From Bordetella parapertussis (GTDB lineage Bacteria > Pseudomonadota > Gammaproteobacteria > Burkholderiales > SG8-41), in contig CAMBSS010000136.1 in NCBI GenBank assembly GCA_945870465.1, positions 1 through 11,162 on the forward strand: DNA of 11,162 nt. Reading direction: 5' to 3'. Each line of letters opens with the position of its first letter. Within the stretch, counting starts at the first letter, position 1. Under the pieces are notes generated by a model. The model was not told the DNA's origin. It saw only the letters and a list, made by a program, of their open reading frames with translations, and ran no database searches. Positions 1 to 6,690 of the stretch are shown here, in pieces. The translations under genes and the position numbers were made by a program.

Positions 1-1251
1 GCCGCCGTAGTTCAAGTCCGAGTAACCGCCTTTGGCCTCGATCTGCGAGGCGTTCTTCAGCAGGATTGGGCCCGTTCCGCCGATCAGATTGATCGTTGCC
101 ACACCTCCGTTGCCATCGTAATAACCGTAGCCGTCGCCGCCCAGCGCCCAACCTTCGCCGCCATCGGCAGTAATGCCAAGCACACCGCTGCTCAGGTTGA
201 TGGTTGCATCGCCACCATAGCCGTAGTCACCACCATTACCGTGACCGCCGAACGCCTGCACTTTGCTGCCGCCCAGAATGTTTATGGCGCCGGCCGACGA
301 AAGCTCGACCGTCGCACTTCCGCCATTGCCGGAGTCGTAGCCATGGCCGTAGCCACCGAGCGCCTGCACCTGGCTTGCAGCCAATATGTTGATGTCCCCG
401 CCCGCGGTGGTCGTCAGTTCAATCGTTGCACTGCCGCCATTGCCAGCGTAGTTAAACCCGCCCGCACCACCATCGCCGCCCTGCGCCTTGACCAAAGCGC
501 CCGTATCGAGTTTTATGCCGCCGGACGCCGCATTCAGCGTTATGGTCGCATCCCCACCGTCGAAATCTCCGCCGCCGCCCTCTGCATATATCCGCGTGCC
601 GGCACCCTGGATAAGAATCCCGCCGGTTCCCGTTGCCGTGAGTTCTACCGTCGCCGCGCCCCCCGTGGTCGAGCCTTCGCCGCCATCACCGGCGTAGCCG
701 CCGTAGGCCTCGATAACAGCGCCGGTATCGAGCTTGATGCCGCCGTTGCCGCTGGTCAGCGTAATGGTGGCAGCACCGCCGCCCTCATATCCATATCCGC
801 CCTGGGCATAAAGCCGGCTGCCAGTGTCGAGCGTAATGCTCCCGGTCGTTGTAAACGTGATGTCCGCGTCACCGCCGACAAAATTGTTGCCGCCGCCACC
901 GGTCGCGAGTACGACTGCGGATTGGTCAATCAATATCGGACCCGTTCCGCCGGCGAGCGTAATAGTGGCATCGCCGCCGCTGAAGGAAGAGCTGTTGCCG
1001 CCATAGGCAAACACTCCCTTAGAACCTTCGCCGCCATCGCCACTGATGGTGATTCCGGTTGCGGCCGTCAGCGTCACGTTCGCGATGCCGCCATCGCCAC
1101 CGTCGGCCCATACTTTTGCATTGTCGATCGTGACGCTGCCGGCGGTAGACGTTACGGTGACCGTCGCGGGACCATACGATCCATCGCCGGCCTTGACCTC
1201 CGCGCCACTGTCGATGAGGATGTTGCCAACAGTCGAAGTCAATACGACGTT
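1..1251 (-). repeat. Glycine-rich imperfect protein repeats (32-40 residues each) in the exoprotein
   Basis: From about residue 1106 the exoprotein consists of imperfect units built as T-x-x-L, a short polar turn, G-x-I-x-L-D-T-G-A, x-V-x-A-x-G-G, then a variable loop of G, D, Y, N and S ending G-G-x-A. At least ten units are clear before the edge, for example GGIKLDTGALVKAQGG and GGIKLDTGAVIEAYGG. The loops lengthen toward the left edge (for example GYGYYDGNGGVA). The DNA copies are diverged, so this is old duplication or strong structural selection rather than a fresh tandem array. The likely fold is one or more beta-helix turns per unit with a flexible loop projecting out. The array runs past the window, so its copy number is unknown. 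Confidence 0.85.
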
Positions 1252-4200
1252 GTCACGGGCGTAAACGGTTACCCCGCTGACTGTGAGATCGCCGCGCGCA
1301 CCGAGCGTCACGTCACCCTGCCCGAGGATGGAATCAGCAACCACAATCGAGCGATTCGCGGTGGTCAGGGTGATGCTGCCGCCGGGCGCGTCGTTGCGCA
1401 GCGATTCCGCAGACGTGCCAAAGTCGAGTGTCAGCGGCGCCGCGCTCGCGCTGGTTTCAGCGATGTTGATATTGCCCGTCGTGCCGGCGTTGTAAGCCGA
1501 CAGTGTGGCTGCCTTTACGTTGAGCTGGATGCCGGTCTGCGCATACAAGTCGGTATTGCCGTCGCCGGCTGCGCCCACCGTCAGCGTAAACGCGCCGCTC
1601 GCGATATGGCCGCTGGTGCGAATGCCGAACTGCGCCAGGGTCGTCAGGTTGCCGGCGAAATTCACGTCGCCGGAAACGAACTGATCACCGATGTTGAAGG
1701 TAAACGCATTGACCAGATCGACCTCGGCCTGCGACAGATGCAGGCTGCCGCCCGCGCCCGCGGAACCGAGCGTGACAGTGCCGCTGCCGTACGGTGCGAG
1801 GTAAACGTCCCAGCCCCTGACGATCTTCTGCAGATTCATGTCGGCCGCGCGCAGGAATACCGTATCGCCGGGGTTATAGACACCGCCGCCGGCGCAAATC
1901 GGCCCGCCGGTGCCACCCGTTAATCCGCAACCCGCAGCGCCGGCGAGTTGCGTCAGTTTGCCGTTCACCGTGATTTCGATCGGGCCGCCGGAAATAGTCT
2001 GCACGCCGCGCACCAGCCCGGAGAATATCGCACCCGGCACGCCGCCGATCTGCAGGTCCCGCGCGTTCGGCGAATCGAAAAAGATCCCGCCGCTTGCGTT
2101 GTGGTAGTGCGCTTCGAGCACCGGCGTATCGATGCGGATCGGTTCGGCGATGGTGCCGATGCTCGCGTTCGCGCCGGTCGCGTTTTCGAGTTCCATGAAC
2201 ACCGCGCTGCTGGCGGTGATGAGCGAGCTGCCGCTCGCGCGCAGAATCGCGCTGTCGGGGGTCAAGCCATCGTGAATGATACTGACGTTGGCGGCAGTCA
2301 GGTTTTCAACGACGATGTTGCCGCTGGTGCCGGCGTGGCCGCTGCCGGTGTTCATTTTCAGGAAAATATTGCCGGCGCCGGCGTTTAGCGTGGTGCCCGT
2401 CGCCATGCTGATCGTCGCCACACCTGCATCGCGGTTGCCGCCGGTCACTCCATTTGCCGTGGTTTCGTTGGCGATCAGCGTGATGTCGCCGTTGGTGGTG
2501 GTGATATTGGCGTTGACGAAAATCGAGTTGCCAGCCTGCGCGGTGAGTGAGGTCCCCGGGTTGGTCATGCCAATCGCGTCGGTGAACGTGATGTTGTTGT
2601 CGGCCTGCAGGAGTACCGGTGTCATCAGCCCATTGATATTGACCGGATCGATGGTCGAATTGCCGGCGGGATTGTCTCCAAACAGATGATTGCCAAGGAA
2701 GGCACCACCGCCGGTGATGATTTCGAGATTCTTCGGGTCGAGCAACAGCGTGCCGAACTTGCCGTGCGGCGCAGACGTGTTCACGGATGCGGAAAAATCG
2801 AGCCACGCTTTGCCCGAGACTTCGACAAATCCGCCGTTGCCCGAAAGCGCGCCACCGCGCGCGCTGATGGTGCCGTAGGCCTGGGTGCCGTCGTCCGACC
2901 AGACGATGACTTTGCCGCCGTTGCCGGACGTAATGGCGTCGGCGCGGATGATCGCATCCGGCCCGAAATAGGTGCGGCTCGCGTTCTGTATCAGCGGATT
3001 GCGGCCCTGATAGTCGCCGCCGATGAGCGCCAGACCGCCACCAACGGCGCCCGACACGTCGACTATGGCCCTGCGCAACAGAGCCACACGCGGTGCGAGC
3101 AGCAACACCATGCCGCCCGGGCCGTTGCCGCCGGTAGCATCAATCAACCCGGAAGCGAGCAGCGTGCCCCTGGTCGCCTCCACCCGCACTTCGCCGCCCG
3201 CATGTCCATTCGCGAGGATACGGCTGGTGGCATCAAGCGTGATTTCGTTATGCGCGGTGATGGTGACGTTGCCGCCGCGACCTTCGCTACCTGTGACGGC
3301 GATGGATCCCTGCAGCACGACCGAGCCTTCGCCGGCCTGCACAATTGACGCGCCGCCGATCGTTGCCGCGTCCGCCAGCAGAACTGTGTTCCCCGTGCTG
3401 GGCGTGGTAACCGTGAGCGCGCCGGCGCTTTGTCCGCCGCCGACGCTGATTTGATTGCCGGTTGGGAGCAGCACGGACGGCGTATTGAGTGTGATTTGGC
3501 TGGCGCCCGCCGCACTCGCCGTCCCCGTTCCCGTAGCCGTGAAAATCACGCTGCCGCCCTGGGTACCGCTGGCCGAGATGTTAACGCCGGAATCCGCCGT
3601 AATGCTCTGGCCGGATATATTGATAGTCCCGCCCTTGCCCTGGGTGGCGTTTGCTTCCAGCCTGCCGGCCATCGCCACCGTGCCGGACTCTGCCTGTATG
3701 GTGATCTTGCCCGCGGTCGGCCCGGACGCGCTGATGACGCTGCCATTTTCGAGCGTGACATTCTGCTTCGCCCGCAGCAGGATTTCGCCGTTTGCGCCTA
3801 CGACCACGCCATCGGCGCGAATCTCGCCGCTGTTCTTCACCAGCGCGGCATATATCCCGATCTTGCCGCTGCGCGCGATGATCTGGCCGATGTTGATGGC
3901 CTGGGTGTCGGGCGCAGTGATTTCGATACGCAGATTCGGCGTGCCGGCATCGACCAGATCAACACTGCGACCTGCCGCCAGAATGATTTCGCCCTGCGGG
4001 CTGGTGATGATGCCGCTGTTCTGCACGTTCGGCGCGATCAGGTAGACCTGGCCGCCGGTCGGCGTCGTGATAGCGCCCTGGTTGTTGACGCTGCCGGCGC
4101 CTGGCGTGTCGCTGAAGCGCAAACGTCCAGCGGCAAAATCGGCGTTCGACAGATTGAGCGAAGAAGCGACCAGCCCGGCGACGTCGATCTGCGCGCCGGC

Positions 4201-4566
4201 ACCGAACACGATGCCGTTCGGATTGATTAGCAGCACGCGGCCGTTCGACTGCAGCACGCCGAGTATGATCGACGGGTCGACCCCGACGACGCGGTTCAGA
4301 ACGGAACTAGCTGCGGACTGCTGGATGAAGCGCGTGACCTCGTTGGCACCGATCGAGAAGGCCTGCCAGTTGATAACGGCGCCCGGCGAATTCGTGACTG
4401 TAGTTATATTGCCTTGCTGGCTGACGGTCGCAGTGCCGCTGACGACTTTCGCGCCGGTCGGCGCCGCGAGCACGGTCTGCACGGAAACGGAAAAACACGC
4501 ACCCACAGCGACCGAAATCACTTTTGCCCTGAACCGATGCCGTTGGCGAGGATGCTGGATTGCCAT
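1..4566 (-). CDS. Large two-partner-secretion exoprotein (filamentous haemagglutinin/HMW-like adhesin), 3' end beyond window
   Basis: The frame is open from the ATG at 4566 to the window edge (1522 codons). An in-frame TGA at 4599-4597 with no earlier start fixes the start. Residues 1-34 form a signal peptide: basic n-region (RQRHRFRAK), hydrophobic core, cleavage near VLA|AP. A TPS-type haemagglutinin domain follows (about 35-290), with NWQAFSIG and NPNGIVFG (115-122), the region recognised by a TpsB outer-membrane transporter. Residues 549-616 carry the family block GGKVIVWSDD, GNGGFVEVSGK and GTLLLDPKN. The rest is repetitive beta-strand sequence rich in T, V, I, G and N, consistent with a beta-helix. 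Glycine-rich repeats begin near residue 1106. The mature part has only two cysteines (880 and 891). The likely role is surface or secreted adhesion. The ligand is unknown, and no TpsB partner is in the window. The family call is firm; the function is inferred. Confidence 0.9.
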   Translation of the reverse strand, partial: MAIQHPRQRHRFRAKVISVAVGACFSVSVQTVLAAPTGAKVVSGTATVSQQGNITTVTNSPGAVINWQAFSIGANEVTRFIQQSAASSVLNRVVGVDPSIILGVLQSNGRVLLINPNGIVFGAGAQIDVAGLVASSLNLSNADFAAGRLRFSDTPGAGSVNNQGAITTPTGGQVYLIAPNVQNSGIITSPQGEIILAAGRSVDLVDAGTPNLRIEITAPDTQAINIGQIIARSGKIGIYAALVKNSGEIRADGVVVGANGEILLRAKQNVTLENGSVISASGPTAGKITIQAESGTVAMAGRLEANATQGKGGTINISGQSITADSGVNISASGTQGGSVIFTATGTGTASAAGASQITLNTPSVLLPTGNQISVGGGQSAGALTVTTPSTGNTVLLADAATIGGASIVQAGEGSVVLQGSIAVTGSEGRGGNVTITAHNEITLDATSRILANGHAGGEVRVEATRGTLLASGLIDATGGNGPGGMVLLLAPRVALLRRAIVDVSGAVGGGLALIGGDYQGRNPLIQNASRTYFGPDAIIRADAITSGNGGKVIVWSDDGTQAYGTISARGGALSGNGGFVEVSGKAWLDFSASVNTSAPHGKFGTLLLDPKNLEIITGGGAFLGNHLFGDNPAGNSTIDPVNINGLMTPVLLQADNNITFTDAIGMTNPGTSLTAQAGNSIFVNANITTTNGDITLIANETTANGVTGGNRDAGVATISMATGTTLNAGAGNIFLKMNTGSGHAGTSGNIVVENLTAANVSIIHDGLTPDSAILRASGSSLITASSAVFMELENATGANASIGTIAEPIRIDTPVLEAHYHNASGGIFFDSPNARDLQIGGVPGAIFSGLVRGVQTISGGPIEITVNGKLTQLAGAAGCGLTGGTGGPICAGGGVYNPGDTVFLRAADMNLQKIVRGWDVYLAPYGSGTVTLGSAGAGGSLHLSQAEVDLVNAFTFNIGDQFVSGDVNFAGNLTTLAQFGIRTSGHIASGAFTLTVGAAGDGNTDLYAQTGIQLNVKAATLSAYNAGTTGNINIAETSASAAPLTLDFGTSAESLRNDAPGGSITLTTANRSIVVADSILGQGDVTLGARGDLTVSGVTVYARDNVVLTSTVGNILIDSGAEVKAGDGSYGPATVTVTSTAGSVTIDNAKVWADGGDGGIANVTLTAATGITISGDGGEGSKGVFAYGGNSSSFSGGDATITLAGGTGPILIDQSAVVLATGGGGNNFVGGDADITFTTTGSITLDTGSRLYAQGGYGYEGGGAATITLTSGNGGIKLDTGAVIEAYGGYAGDGGEGSTTGGAATVELTATGTGGILIQGAGTRIYAEGGGGDFDGGDATITLNAASGGIKLDTGALVKAQGGDGGAGGFNYAGNGGSATIELTTTAGGDINILAASQVQALGGYGHGYDSGNGGSATVELSSAGAINILGGSKVQAFGGHGNGGDYGYGGDATINLSSGVLGITADGGEGWALGGDGYGYYDGNGGVATINLIGGTGPILLKNASQIEAKGGYSDLNYGG

Positions 4567-4578
4567 GTTTCCGTTTTT

Positions 4579-4590
4579 CTCCGCGCGGAG
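4579..4590 (-). promoter_or_regulatory. Probable Shine-Dalgarno inside a 12-bp perfect palindrome, exoprotein gene
   Basis: The 12-bp palindrome CTCCGCGCGGAG contains the only good Shine-Dalgarno core (GGAG, minus strand 4582-4579) before the ATG at 4566. The spacing of 12 nt is longer than ideal. In RNA the CUCC half could pair with GGAG across a GCGC loop and mask the ribosome site. The palindrome is certain; the regulatory role is inferred. Confidence 0.5.
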
Positions 4591-4603
4591 GAAGTTTCAT
4601 TAG

Positions 4604-4650
4604 TTCTATACTTATATGTAGTTGTAATTCTATACTTATATGTAGTTGTA
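4604..4650. repeat. Two tandem 23-bp copies (24-bp period) upstream of the exoprotein gene
   Basis: Bases 4604-4626 and 4628-4650 are identical 23-mers separated by one base. They are AT-rich; on the minus strand each contains ACTACATATAAGTATAGA. The second copy ends exactly where the insertion sequence appears to begin (4651). Each copy carries -10-like hexamers (TATAAG, TATAGA) for the exoprotein gene, so a change in copy number would change promoter geometry and leader length. Confidence 0.9.
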
Positions 4651-4657
4651 TTAACAA
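4629..4657 (-). promoter_or_regulatory. Putative sigma-70 promoter of the exoprotein gene, -35 box inside the insertion sequence end
   Basis: On the minus strand TTGTTA (4657-4652) is followed after 17 bp by TATAGA (4634-4629), giving a start near 4622, about 55 nt before the ATG at 4566. The -35 hexamer lies inside the left terminal repeat of the IS, while the -10 lies in the distal copy of the 24-bp duplication. The spacing is ideal and both hexamers are close to consensus. AT-rich DNA yields such matches by chance, so this is a candidate only. Confidence 0.5.
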
Positions 4658-4672
4658 AAATTATCAATTAGC
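4651..4672 (+). repeat. Left terminal inverted repeat of the insertion sequence
   Basis: It begins TTAACAAAAATTATCAATTA and pairs with the right end at about 17 of 22 positions. The inner 12-13 bases match best; the outer part is degraded or was always loose. Confidence 0.65.
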
Positions 4673-4707
4673 GATTACGAGGTAACCTATACGTTGCCGC
4701 TGATGCT

Positions 4708-4741
4708 TAATGAATGGATTAGCTCTAATGATATTCATTAG
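4708..4741. repeat. Overlapping perfect inverted repeats in the IS leader
   Basis: CTAATGA (4725-4731) and TCATTAG (4735-4741) form a perfect 7-bp hairpin with a TAT loop. TAATGAAT (4708-4715) is also perfectly complementary to ATTCATTA (4733-4740). The two pairings share the right arm and exclude each other. They lie 36 bp or more before the first transposase start, where some ISs have structures limiting translation from outside transcripts. Confidence 0.55.
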
Positions 4742-4776
4742 GTCAACTGATTGATTACTTGCTGTTATTGACTGGA

Positions 4777-5859
4777 ATGCCCATGTCGAGTGATGCCTAG
4801 GAAGGCGGTTTTAAGGTCAAGTTTTCAAATCGTGAAGTAAGCGCATGGGGAGGCGTGGCGCTGTTCAAGCGCGTGCTTGATCAGATCGGTTTTCGGCAAG
4901 CGGCCTCTGGTTGGGATTTGCCGCCACCGGGTTCCAACCGGGGATATCCGCCAGTGCAGCTAATCGAACAATGGATCGTTGCCATCTGGTGCGGCGCCTG
5001 TCGCCTCGCCCATGCCGAAACGGTGCGCTTTGACGGCACCCTGGTCCGCTTGTTTGATTGGCCAAAGGCTGCCGGTTACCAAGCGATCATGCGACTGTTC
5101 AAACGGTTCGACATGGCGCGCAACGAGTCGGTACAAGAATCCGTCTATCACTGGTTTTTTTCTCAGGTCAGTACGCTGCGGCGGATCACTCTTGATATGG
5201 ACTCCACGGTGCTCACCCGCCACGGGGAACAAGAGGGGGCGACACGAGGCTATAGCCACCCCAGATTACAGGCGGCCATTGTGCGTGAGGCGCGGTGGTG
5301 GGCCCTGGAGACGGGGCTGGAACTGGCCGAGATCACGTATCAGGCACAGGGTTGGTCTGCACCTCGCCGGATCGTGGTGGTACGTCAGTCAGCCAAGCGT
5401 AAAACGGCACCCGGTAAGACGCTGTCGCTGTTTGCCGACGACCCGGATCTATCGGGTTGGCGTTACGGTGCGATGGTGACCTCGCTGACCCTGCCTGATG
5501 TGGAGGTATGGCGCAGCTACCGAGGCCGTGCGGATTGCGAAAACCGTATCAAGGAACTCAAGGCCGATTTCGGGCTGGACAGCTTTGCGCTCAATAATTT
5601 CTGGGCCACTGAAGCCGCTTTGGGTTTTGCGATGCTGGCGTATAACTTGATCAGCTTGTTTCGGCAAGCCGTGATGCGAACCAAGGTGCAGCATACTTTG
5701 GCTACCTTACATAGCCAAGTCTTGGCCATCGGTGCAAGTTGGCATCGAGACGCCGATCACAACACATTGATCCTGTCTCCACCGCGAAAACGACGTGCCT
5801 GGTTCATGGGCCTTTGGAGTAATTCTGGTCATCCGCTCATCATCCCTGTCGCTTCGTGA
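4777..5859 (+). pseudogene. IS1380-family transposase, broken by an amber codon and an internal deletion
   Basis: In frame from ATG 4777 or 4783 the product begins MPMSSDA, meets TAG at 4798-4800, then continues EGGFKVKFSNREVSAWGG into the conserved body. The homology-like sequence upstream of the first usable start after the stop (GTG 4855) indicates that the amber codon interrupts the original gene. From GTG 4855 the remaining frame is 334 residues. The first DDE aspartate motif LDMDSTVLTRHGEQEGA (113-129) and the C-terminal CENRIKELKADFG with the glutamate (228-240) are present. After RGY (131-133, near base 5254) the sequence jumps to SHPRLQAAIVREARWW, so roughly 100 residues usual for the family, including the region of the second aspartate, are missing in frame. 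No active transposase is expected. The family is recognised from motifs; the size of the deletion is estimated from memory of the family. Confidence 0.8.
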
Positions 5860-5864
5860 AAACG

Positions 5865-5886
5865 GCTAATGGATAATCTGGGTTTA
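5865..5886 (-). repeat. Right terminal inverted repeat of the insertion sequence
   Basis: Read on the minus strand it begins TAAACCCAGATTATCCATTA. It ends 20 bp from the rlmB stop codon. Confidence 0.65.
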
Positions 5887-5906
5887 TGTGATTTTTCGCG
5901 CGAATC

Positions 5907-6671
5907 CTAACTCATTGGTGCTATTTTTTGCTCCTGCAATGCGCGCTGCCGGAACGTCTCGCCAAGACAAACGCCGCTCGCGACCGAAACATTGAGACTT
6001 TCGACGCTGCCGCTCATCGGAATGCGCACGAGTTCGTCGCAGTGCTCGCGCGTGAGCCGCCGCATCCCCTCGCCCTCCGCGCCGAGGACCCATGCCAGCG
6101 CCCCCTTCAGCGTGGAGTCGTACAAACCGGTAGTGCCGTGTTCGTCCGCACCCATGATCCAGATGCCGGAATCCTTCAACTCGCGCAAAGTGCGCGCCAG
6201 GTTGGTGACGGTGATGTAGGGGACCGTTTCCGCCGCCCCACTCGCGACTTTGGACACGACTGCAGTAATGCCCACGGCGCGGTCCTTGGGTGCGATTACC
6301 GCATGCACGCCGAATGCGTCTGCCACGCGCAAACACGCCCCAAGATTGTGCGGGTCCTGCACGCCGTCGAGTACCAGCAGCAAGGCCGGCCCGCTGATAC
6401 CGCCGAGCACGTCATCGAGATCATGTTTCAAATGCATCGCGACGACGCGCGCAGCGACCCCTTGATGGCGCGCATGGCCGGTTAAACCATCGAGACGCTT
6501 GGCATCCACCGCCATGATGCGCACCGCGTGGCTCTCCGTCAGTTTGGTCAGATCCTGAGCGCGCACGTCGTTGCGCGTGGCATCGAGATAAATTTCCTGC
6601 ACGCTAGCGGCATGCTGGCGCAGGCGGCTGATCACCGCGTGAAAACCGTAAATAATATGTCCGTCAGCCAT
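5907..6671 (-). CDS. rlmB: 23S rRNA 2'-O-ribose methyltransferase RlmB (Gm2251), SpoU/TrmH family
   Basis: This 254-residue SPOUT enzyme uses S-adenosylmethionine to methylate the ribose of a guanosine in the peptidyl-transferase P-loop of 23S rRNA (G2251 in E. coli). The N-terminal substrate-binding domain opens IIYGFHAV (6-13). The catalytic domain has all three SpoU motifs: [21 protein letters not shown] (101-121; N109, R115), VLGAEGEGM (195-203; E199) and [17 protein letters not shown] (217-233; N227). The length is near the usual 243-250. The frame extends 57 codons further upstream into rnr, but that part is unlike RlmB, so ATG 6671 is chosen; it lies 19 nt after the rnr stop. This fits a shared rnr-rlmB transcript, a common pairing in proteobacteria. 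No convincing terminator is seen in the 20 bp between its stop and the IS. Confidence 0.96.
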   Translation of the reverse strand: MADGHIIYGFHAVISRLRQHAASVQEIYLDATRNDVRAQDLTKLTESHAVRIMAVDAKRLDGLTGHARHQGVAARVVAMHLKHDLDDVLGGISGPALLLVLDGVQDPHNLGACLRVADAFGVHAVIAPKDRAVGITAVVSKVASGAAETVPYITVTNLARTLRELKDSGIWIMGADEHGTTGLYDSTLKGALAWVLGAEGEGMRRLTREHCDELVRIPMSGSVESLNVSVASGVCLGETFRQRALQEQKIAPMS

Positions 6672-6690
6672 GATCAACCCGTTAGCAACG

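Larger units (their letters stand above)
4651..5886 (+). mobile_element. Decayed IS1380-type insertion sequence
   Basis: The element lies between the exoprotein leader and the rlmB stop codon. It has a broken IS1380-type transposase and terminal inverted repeats: 4651-4672 against the reverse complement of 5865-5886 match at about 17 of 22 positions, sharing ATTATC-x-ATTAGC. The flanking tetranucleotides TGTA (4647-4650) and TGTG (5887-5890) may be a degraded target duplication. The length of about 1.24 kb is short for the group because of the transposase deletion. Its base composition is more AT-rich than the flanking genes. The ends are inferred from the repeats and could shift by a few bases. 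Confidence 0.75.

Noticed and set aside
1..1251. CRISPR or DNA satellite as the cause of the periodic signal
   Set aside because: The copies are diverged at the DNA level, keep one reading frame and vary in length; the periodicity is in the protein.
241..1923. 560-residue open frame on the plus strand opposite the exoprotein gene
   Set aside because: It is the exact in-phase complement of the exoprotein frame; lack of Leu TTA/CTA and Ser TCA codons there keeps the antisense open. The translation is rich in R, A and G and shows no domain.
4307..4657. Overlapping minus-strand frame that reads through the 24-bp repeat (LHISIEL twice)
   Set aside because: It starts at a TTG within the IS end, runs out of frame inside the exoprotein signal and TPS region, and has no family features.
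5895..5904. 10-bp palindrome TTCGCGCGAA after rlmB as a terminator
   Set aside because: It has no usable loop and no following T-run on the rlmB strand beyond a few A/T bases, so it does not make a convincing intrinsic terminator.
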